Shown here: piece by piece, positions 43,649 through 49,577 of the stretch
Layout: each line of letters opens with the position of its first letter
How positions within the stretch are numbered: the stretch's first letter is position 1
Assembly: GCA_020860205.1 (NCBI GenBank)
Contig: JAJBUU010000027.1
Location: forward strand, 47,667-97,243
DNA: 49,577 nucleotides
From: Oscillospiraceae bacterium
GTDB lineage: Bacteria; Bacillota; Clostridia; Oscillospirales; Oscillospiraceae
Reading direction: 5' to 3'
Position numbers and translations under genes: made by a program
Notes under the pieces: model-generated
What the model was told of the DNA's origin: nothing
Database searches by the model: none
The model's input: only the letters and a program-made list of their open reading frames with translations

Positions 43649-46600
43649 ATGAACACACAAATTGGAAAAAGACTGCTCAATCTGCTGCTGGTCGGCTGCC
43701 TGTGTGCATCGCTTCTGCCGGGGACAGCGCTGGCGACAGATGCAGAAGGAACTACGGAACCGGACGGCTATATCAACAGCATTGATGTGGACGCTGTGGA
43801 CGAGGCAGTGGACGATGTGGAGACCATCACAGGGGAAGAATCCTACACCGCGCCGGTCAGCTACGCTGATGTAGAGAGCGGAACCTGCGGAAAAAATTTG
43901 ACGTGGGTGCTGGAAGACGGAGTGCTGACCATCTCCGGGACGGGGGAGATGGTGTCCAACGCTTATTACATTGGCTATTCGCCATGGTACGGGTACGGCC
44001 TGCTGGACTCCATCGTTTCCGTTGTCATTGAAGATGGGGTGAGTAACATCGTCGATTTTGCGTTTCAGGAATGCAGCAATTTGACCTCAATCTTGATTCC
44101 GGACAGCGTTACCTCCATTGGCCGCTATGCGTTTTACGGATGCAGCAGTCTGACAGAAATTTCGATTCCGGACAGCATAACAGAAATTGGAGAACGCGCG
44201 TTTTGCGAATGCAGCAGATTACAATATATCACGCTTCCTGATAGTATAGCAAATATCGGCGCCCGCGCATTTATGAACTGTAGCAGTCTGACCGATGTCA
44301 CTTTGTCAAAGAATTTAACAAGCCTTGAGGAAGCCATATTTTATGGATGCATCAATCTGGCGGGTATTGAGATTCCATCTGGCGTGACCAAAATCGGCTA
44401 TTCTGCATTCTATGGATGCAGTAGCTTGAGCAGTATCACGATTCCGAACGGCGTAACCGACATTGGTATCTATGCTTTCGCAGAATGCAAAATGCTGGCA
44501 TGTATCGGCATACCGAACAGCGTGACCGACATTGGAATGTATGCATTTTATGAATGCAGCAACTTGACCGGTGTATCGCTTCCAAATAGCCTTTCCAGCA
44601 TTGAAAATTATCTATTTTATGGATGTGGCAGTTTAACAGACATCACAGTACCAAACAACATAACGAAAATCGGAAGCTATGCGTTCTATGGATGCAGCAG
44701 TTTGATGAACATCGCGTTTCCGGACAGCGTTACTGACATCGGTGATTACACGTTCTATGGGTGCAGCAGCATGGCGGACATCTCGCTTCCGAACGGAATT
44801 ACAGCAATTGGCAGCTATGCGTTCTATGGGTGCAGCGGGCTGACAGACATTGTGCTTCCAGATAACATGACCACGATTGCAGATTATGCATTTTACAAAT
44901 GCACCGGACTGACAAATATCATCTTTCCAAATGACGCGACCAGCATCGGCAGCCATTCTTTCTGTGGATGCACCGGGCTGACGCGCATCACGATACCGGA
45001 CGGCGTAACAAACATCGAAGCTGCCGCATTTGAGGGATGCAGCAATCTGTTAAGCGCTGTGCTGCCATCGAGTGTAAGCAGTATCGGCAACTCTGCATTC
45101 AGAGGATGCGGCGATTTAATCAATGTTTACTACAGCGGCAGCGAGGAGGACTGGAACGCGATTGAAATTGGGAACTACAATACCTGCCTTACCTCTGCCA
45201 CCATTCACTACAACAGCAGCGGAGCGAACAACGTTATCAGCGGTACCTGTGGGGACGATTTGACATGGACACTGGAAGACAGATTACTTACTATCAGTGG
45301 TACGGGGAATATGACAGATGTCAATATGGAAGAAAGCCCGTGGTACAGTTACCGGACGGAAATTACGGAAGTCGTAGTTGAGACGGGCGTCACCGGCATC
45401 GGATTATATGCGTTTTACAACTGTTCAAATCTGGCCACCGTCACGTTGCCAGACAGTGTGACATCTATTGGAGAATTGGCTTTTTACGAGTGTGCAAGTC
45501 TGACTGACATTGTAATTCCGAGTGGTGTGACAGAAATCAGCGATGGTGTATTTGAAAATTGTAAAAGCTTGGGAAGCATCGTAATTCCGCAGAGCGCAAC
45601 AAGCATCGGAGAGCTCGCTTTCATGAACTGTACCAGTCTCGGCAATATTGTTATTCCGGACAGTGTCATGACAATCGGTGTCGGTGCATTTTATAACTGT
45701 CCTGCATTATCCAGCGTGACGCTGCCCCCAAATATGACTTATATCGACGATTCCGTCTTTTATGGTTGTTCCAGCTTAACAAGCATCACTATACCGGATG
45801 GCGTAACCGCTTTGGGAGACTACGCATTTGCCGAATGTGGTTTATTGAGCAGCATTACGATTCCTGACAGCGTTGTATCCGTGGGGGCGTATGCTTTTTA
45901 TGAATGCTCTGCGTTAAGTGATGTTTATTATGACGGATATGTGGCTACCCTGCTTGCGGTAGAGATCGGTTCACACAACACGGCTTTGACCGACGCCACC
46001 TTTTATGATGCTAATGGCGATATTTGCGATGTTTTGCCAATTGTTACACTTTGGAAGCTGGAAAGCACCGCATCAGGTGTTGCGTTGGAATGGTATGGAT
46101 TATCTGCGGCAGATGGCTACCGGATTTACCGCAAAACCGCTTACGAAAGCTATGAGTTGATTGCAACAGTCGGCAGTGGAACCACAAACTATACGGATGT
46201 AACCACAGAAAATGGCGAAACCTATTACTACTATGTGCAGGCTTATTCCGGAACCATGCTCAGCTTCTATACACAAAAATACATCGCCTATCGGTTTAAT
46301 ACAGTTACGGAAGCGGATGAACTGATTGCGGAGGCGACAAACAATACCGGATCCCAAAATTACGGTATCTATGGTGCTGTCGTGAACTCTTATCTGACAG
46401 AAACAGATGATGGTTTCCTGTTGCGGGTGGAATATACGAATGAGCAAATCGTGGCAGAATATTATAACAGCGATTATGAATTGACAAAAAAATACAGTAT
46501 TCCGGTGGAACTGTCCATTTTTGGCGGGTTTTACGCGGGGAAAGATGCATATTATCTGGTGTTTGGGCAACCCAATCCCGATGAGGACGACAATGTTGAA

Positions 46601-48829
46601 GTAATTCGTGTGGTCAAATACAGCAAGGATTGGGAACGGCTGGCCGAAGCCAGTCTGTGCGGCGCGAAAACTTACAGTCCATTTGTAAACGTGGATGAGG
46701 ACGGCTTTAATTTTCCTATGGGCAGTTGCCGTATGTCTGAATACGACGGAAAGCTCTATATTCATACTTGCCATATCATGTATGCAGCAACGGACGGACT
46801 GCATCATCAGGCCAATATGGAGATAACGGTAACAGAAGATTCCATGACAATATCTGCAAACTATGGAGTTTCCGACTACTATACTTACGTTTCCCATTCG
46901 TTCAATCAGTTTGTAATCGTCGATGACGACGGGCATAAAGTTGTTCTGGATCAGGGTGACGGAGCTCCGCGCGGCGTGGCTTTAAATGGCATGAATATTT
47001 TTTCTTTTGAAGGAAGCTACGGATACAACCCCACCGGAGCTTCCCTCGGTGGGCTGGAATATTCCAGCACCTCCTATCTGGTGGCAGGAAATTCTGTCAC
47101 GCAGGACAGTAACTGGTATAGCCACACCGCCCGGAATATTTTCCTCATCGTGAAGGATCGGGAAACTTCCGAAATCAGTGTTAATTGGATAACCGACTAC
47201 GACACGGACGGCGAGATTTCTGCCTCGACGCCGCAGCTGGTGAAACTGGATAGCGATTCCTTCCTGCTCATGTGGACGACCACAGAATATCTGGACAACA
47301 CAATCAGCGGCTCACAGCAAACAAAGCTCCACTATGTCTATCTGGACGACGCGGGAACCGCCGTCAGTGAAATCTACACGGTGACCGGTCAGCTTTCCGA
47401 CTGCAAACCCATTGTGTATAACGGTGCCGTGCTTTGGTATGTAACCGGGGATGCAGACGGGTCCTATTCCACATCGGATTCTGCTCCCTGCTTCTGCACG
47501 ATCAGTGCCGACGGAATTTATTCCACAGGATTGGAAACGCCGAAGTTTACCGCAGAGTTTGCGGCGGATGGTATTCTCGTGAACTGGAATGCGACGGACA
47601 ATGCGGATGGATACTATGTTTATTTGGCGCAGCCAGACGGCATACAGGGATGGAATGTTGCTGACGGAACCACGACCAGCGCGACAGTTGCACCCCGTTA
47701 TAGCGGACAAAACTGCGTTATCTGGGTGTCGGCCTGGAGCAACAGCGGCACCAGAAGTCTTGCTGAAAACAAGACCATGTTCTGGTATCTTGCTGCCCCT
47801 TCTGTCACTTTGGACTACTCGGAGTCCGGCGTTTCGCTGAACTGGGACGCTGTTTCCGGAGCGGAGAACTACAGGGTTTACCGAAAAACTGAGAATGGAA
47901 CCTATTCATTGTTGGGAACAACGGAGGATGTTTCGTGGACAGACGCCGAAATCGTTGCCGGTTATACCTATACTTATCAGGTCTTCTCCTGTGCAGGAGA
48001 TTATACCAGCGCCTGTTCTGCGGAAGAATCCATCTGCACATATTCATCAATCAACGCATATTCCGACGATTTTGCGCTTCTCTGTTCGATTACTGATGGT
48101 GCTGTATCCATTGTCGGTTATACCGGTAATGCGGCAGATGTGGATTTGGTAATTCCGAATACGATAGCAGGCTGTCCCGTAACTGAAATTGCTGATTCGG
48201 CGTTTTACAGATGCAAAGCCCTGATTTCTGTCGTGTTTCCGGACAGCGTGGACTGTATTGGCCGGCTCGCCTTTTCCCAATGTGAAAACTTGACGGACAT
48301 TGTACTTGGAAGTGGACTTACCATCATTGAGGAATCAGCGTTTGCCTCCTGTTGGGATTTGACTGATGTTGTACTCCCGGAGGGCTTGCTCAGTATAGGC
48401 AAGAAAGCATTCTGGAATTGCTTTATGTCCAGTGTTGCGATTCCGATTAGTGTTACACAAATCGGGGAAGGAGCTTTCCAATACTGTTACCAATTAACTG
48501 ATGTGTATTACGGTGGCAGTGAAACCGATTGGAATGCAATAGAAGTTGAGAATGAAAATGAATATCTTACTTCCGCCACCATCCACTATACCACCACCGG
48601 CGCGGACGATGAACCGACTGCTGCCGCCACCCCCGGCGACCTGAACGGCGACGGCGAGGTGAACGCAGGTGACCTGACGATTTTGGCGCGGCACGTCGGC
48701 AAGGTGGAAACGATAGAAGATGAAGCATATCTTGCAAACGCGGACGTGACCGGCGACGGCAATGTGGACGCAAGCGATTTGACGAAGCTCGCGCAGTACG
48801 TCGGAAAAATCATCAGCTCGCTGGATTGA
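43649..48829 (+). CDS. Large secreted LRR (BspA-like)/FnIII protein with C-terminal dockerin
   Basis: 1726 residues with a signal peptide (1-30: RLLNLLLVGCLCASLLPGTALA). Two segments of SGTCGxxLTWxLEDxxLTISGTG (about residues 75 and 531) each open a block of BspA-type leucine-rich repeats (about 125-520 and 560-780; units like AFYGCSSLTDITIPDSVTSIG). FnIII-like domains are seen at about 797-880, 1297-1375 and 1382-1460, with an unassigned region at 900-1290. A third LRR block spans about 1503-1630. The end (1663-1726) is a type I dockerin-like pair of calcium loops, DLNGDGEVNAGD and DVTGDGNVDASD. AAAAGGAG precedes the ATG. The gene is more AT-rich than its neighbours. A role in adhesion is inferred. 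Confidence 0.9.
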   Translation: MNTQIGKRLLNLLLVGCLCASLLPGTALATDAEGTTEPDGYINSIDVDAVDEAVDDVETITGEESYTAPVSYADVESGTCGKNLTWVLEDGVLTISGTGEMVSNAYYIGYSPWYGYGLLDSIVSVVIEDGVSNIVDFAFQECSNLTSILIPDSVTSIGRYAFYGCSSLTEISIPDSITEIGERAFCECSRLQYITLPDSIANIGARAFMNCSSLTDVTLSKNLTSLEEAIFYGCINLAGIEIPSGVTKIGYSAFYGCSSLSSITIPNGVTDIGIYAFAECKMLACIGIPNSVTDIGMYAFYECSNLTGVSLPNSLSSIENYLFYGCGSLTDITVPNNITKIGSYAFYGCSSLMNIAFPDSVTDIGDYTFYGCSSMADISLPNGITAIGSYAFYGCSGLTDIVLPDNMTTIADYAFYKCTGLTNIIFPNDATSIGSHSFCGCTGLTRITIPDGVTNIEAAAFEGCSNLLSAVLPSSVSSIGNSAFRGCGDLINVYYSGSEEDWNAIEIGNYNTCLTSATIHYNSSGANNVISGTCGDDLTWTLEDRLLTISGTGNMTDVNMEESPWYSYRTEITEVVVETGVTGIGLYAFYNCSNLATVTLPDSVTSIGELAFYECASLTDIVIPSGVTEISDGVFENCKSLGSIVIPQSATSIGELAFMNCTSLGNIVIPDSVMTIGVGAFYNCPALSSVTLPPNMTYIDDSVFYGCSSLTSITIPDGVTALGDYAFAECGLLSSITIPDSVVSVGAYAFYECSALSDVYYDGYVATLLAVEIGSHNTALTDATFYDANGDICDVLPIVTLWKLESTASGVALEWYGLSAADGYRIYRKTAYESYELIATVGSGTTNYTDVTTENGETYYYYVQAYSGTMLSFYTQKYIAYRFNTVTEADELIAEATNNTGSQNYGIYGAVVNSYLTETDDGFLLRVEYTNEQIVAEYYNSDYELTKKYSIPVELSIFGGFYAGKDAYYLVFGQPNPDEDDNVEVIRVVKYSKDWERLAEASLCGAKTYSPFVNVDEDGFNFPMGSCRMSEYDGKLYIHTCHIMYAATDGLHHQANMEITVTEDSMTISANYGVSDYYTYVSHSFNQFVIVDDDGHKVVLDQGDGAPRGVALNGMNIFSFEGSYGYNPTGASLGGLEYSSTSYLVAGNSVTQDSNWYSHTARNIFLIVKDRETSEISVNWITDYDTDGEISASTPQLVKLDSDSFLLMWTTTEYLDNTISGSQQTKLHYVYLDDAGTAVSEIYTVTGQLSDCKPIVYNGAVLWYVTGDADGSYSTSDSAPCFCTISADGIYSTGLETPKFTAEFAADGILVNWNATDNADGYYVYLAQPDGIQGWNVADGTTTSATVAPRYSGQNCVIWVSAWSNSGTRSLAENKTMFWYLAAPSVTLDYSESGVSLNWDAVSGAENYRVYRKTENGTYSLLGTTEDVSWTDAEIVAGYTYTYQVFSCAGDYTSACSAEESICTYSSINAYSDDFALLCSITDGAVSIVGYTGNAADVDLVIPNTIAGCPVTEIADSAFYRCKALISVVFPDSVDCIGRLAFSQCENLTDIVLGSGLTIIEESAFASCWDLTDVVLPEGLLSIGKKAFWNCFMSSVAIPISVTQIGEGAFQYCYQLTDVYYGGSETDWNAIEVENENEYLTSATIHYTTTGADDEPTAAATPGDLNGDGEVNAGDLTILARHVGKVETIEDEAYLANADVTGDGNVDASDLTKLAQYVGKIISSLD

Positions 48830-48863
48830 GCGACAAAATACGCACACAGAAACCACGCAGGGG

Positions 48864-48892
48864 CGGCGCAAAATGCGCCGTCTCTGTTTTTT
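48864..48892 (+). terminator. Terminator of the large surface-protein gene
   Basis: CGGCGC (48864-48869) pairs with GCGCCG (48875-48880), extended by weaker pairs, and is followed within a few bases by TTTTTT. Confidence 0.75.
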
Positions 48893-49204
48893 CACAAGCT
48901 ACGTTCCGCTTTTTTCGCGCGCAAGCTGTCCGGTGGTATCTCTACCCTTCCCAAGCCGCGCGTTTCCCGTTCCCTGATTCTACACTCACAAAAAATCGCA
49001 AGCCGATGCGGAACTACAGTTCACAGAATTTATTCGTCCCGGAAACCGGAACAGCCTGCCGTTTCGATTTTCTTTTTTTTCAATGGAATTTCAAAAAAGA
49101 AAATGAAACCAAACAGAACCCGCACTATTCCTCCCGCGCCTTTGCGCGCAAGGAAACGGTGAGGTTCGCGTTTGTCGGCTGTTCCGGTTTTCCGGTTCGC
49201 AAAA

Positions 49205-49229
49205 TTCTGCCATACAAGATATGGCAGAA
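49205..49229. repeat. 25-bp inverted repeat
   Basis: TTCTGCCATA (49205-49214) and TATGGCAGAA (49220-49229) are perfectly inverted with a 5-base centre. Confidence 0.8.
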
Positions 49230-49547
49230 GATTTCTGCCTATCTTGCCAAAAGGGGGACGCTGCCCCCTTCCGGACTTCCCCCGCAGCGTCCGGATTCCG
49301 GCGCTTTTTTCCCGCCCGCGCGTGAAAAAAGCATCTCCATCCACACGCTGCCCGGTGGGCTGCTCGCCCCCCGACGCTTCCGCGCTCTGGTCTGCCGCCC
49401 ATGTGCTCCCGCTCACCCCCCCTCATCGTCGCAGTTCCCCGCGTCTCCGTCAAAATTTCTTTTTCGATGTGCAGGAAAATAGGAATTTTGAAAATGCACG
49501 CAAAATTTGACAGTCTCCGATTTTCGTGGAATATTGCAATTAAACAG

Positions 49548-49577
49548 ATTGACAGGGAACGGCGGATGCAGTATGAT
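49548..49577 (+). promoter_or_regulatory. Possible promoter at the window edge
   Basis: TTGACA lies at 49549-49554 (attgacaggg). The window ends in CAGTATGAT, which gives TATGAT at a plausible 17-bp distance. Confidence 0.45.

Larger units (their letters stand above)
48893..49577. other. Non-coding end of the window
   Basis: No supported gene. A 218-codon plus-strand frame (48826-49482) lacks a ribosome-binding site and protein-like character, and runs through the terminator. The stretch holds a 25-bp palindrome at 49205-49229. Near 49548 TTGACA and at about 49571 a TATGAT-like end may form the promoter of a gene outside the window. Confidence 0.6.

Noticed and set aside
48826-49482. 218-codon plus-strand frame after the dockerin protein
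   Set aside because: It runs through the terminator and a palindrome, lacks a ribosome-binding site, and its product is low-complexity.

Overview
The window looks like chromosomal DNA from a spore-forming, G+C-rich member of the Clostridia, most plausibly an Oscillospiraceae/Flavonifractor-type gut bacterium. This is inferred from the cotJ spore-coat genes, HrcA/CIRCE heat-shock control, the Firmicutes nusB-xseAB-dxs-tlyA-nadK-argR-recN gene order, S-layer (SLH) and dockerin-bearing surface proteins, and sigma-A-type promoters with strong GGAGG ribosome-binding sites. No rRNA, tRNA, CRISPR array, insertion sequence or phage gene was recognised.

Layout. 1-444 is the tail of an SLH-domain surface protein. 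688-8331 is a tightly packed housekeeping operon, largely with 4-bp ATGA overlaps: nusB, xseA, xseB, dxs, tlyA, nadK, argR, recN. It lacks the ispA gene usually found between xseB and dxs. A DUF975 membrane protein follows, then a convergent short-chain dehydrogenase. 10236-14684 (minus strand) is the str operon (rpsL, rpsG, fusA, tuf), with clear promoters before rpsL and before tuf. 14878-19422 carries nnrD, a lipoprotein, alr, a MazF/EndoA-type toxin without a visible antitoxin, and two unrecognised proteins. 19552-22766 holds a crotonase resembling the C-C bond hydrolase 6-oxocamphor hydrolase and two consecutive CobW-like P-loop proteins, the first with a long His/Glu tract. 23085-25587 is a visibly more AT-rich cassette of a TetR-type regulator and an oleate hydratase, with a 16-bp palindrome at the hydratase promoter; it was probably acquired horizontally.

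25865-31583 is a heat-shock region: CIRCE-hsp20, then CIRCE-hrcA-grpE-dnaK-dnaJ. 31695-32918 encodes a fused CotJA-CotJB protein and CotJC. Their leader contains an 11-bp inverted repeat that overlaps the ribosome-binding site and is followed by a T-run. 33199-34797 is an HtrA-type membrane-anchored protease with three 11-bp-phased repeats in its promoter. After a repeat-rich spacer come two adjacent transporters of the UraA-like fold: a uracil/xanthine permease with a promoter-proximal terminator, and a SulP protein without a STAS domain. A Gly/Met-rich carbohydrate-binding lipoprotein (minus) and a VTC-type polyphosphate polymerase (plus) are divergent and share a control region with four pairs of 11-bp-phased CTTTA-type repeats. 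A YlmH-like S4 protein follows. The window ends with a 1726-residue leucine-rich-repeat/FnIII/dockerin surface protein and a non-coding tail.

Most notable for follow-up are the phased-repeat promoters (41.1-41.3 kb and 33.1 kb), the cotJ leader, the CobW-like pair, the 6-oxocamphor-hydrolase-like enzyme, the oleate hydratase cassette, and the dispersed palindromic repeats at 35.1-35.4 and 43.1-43.2 kb. All family names come from reading motifs by eye; no database search was run.
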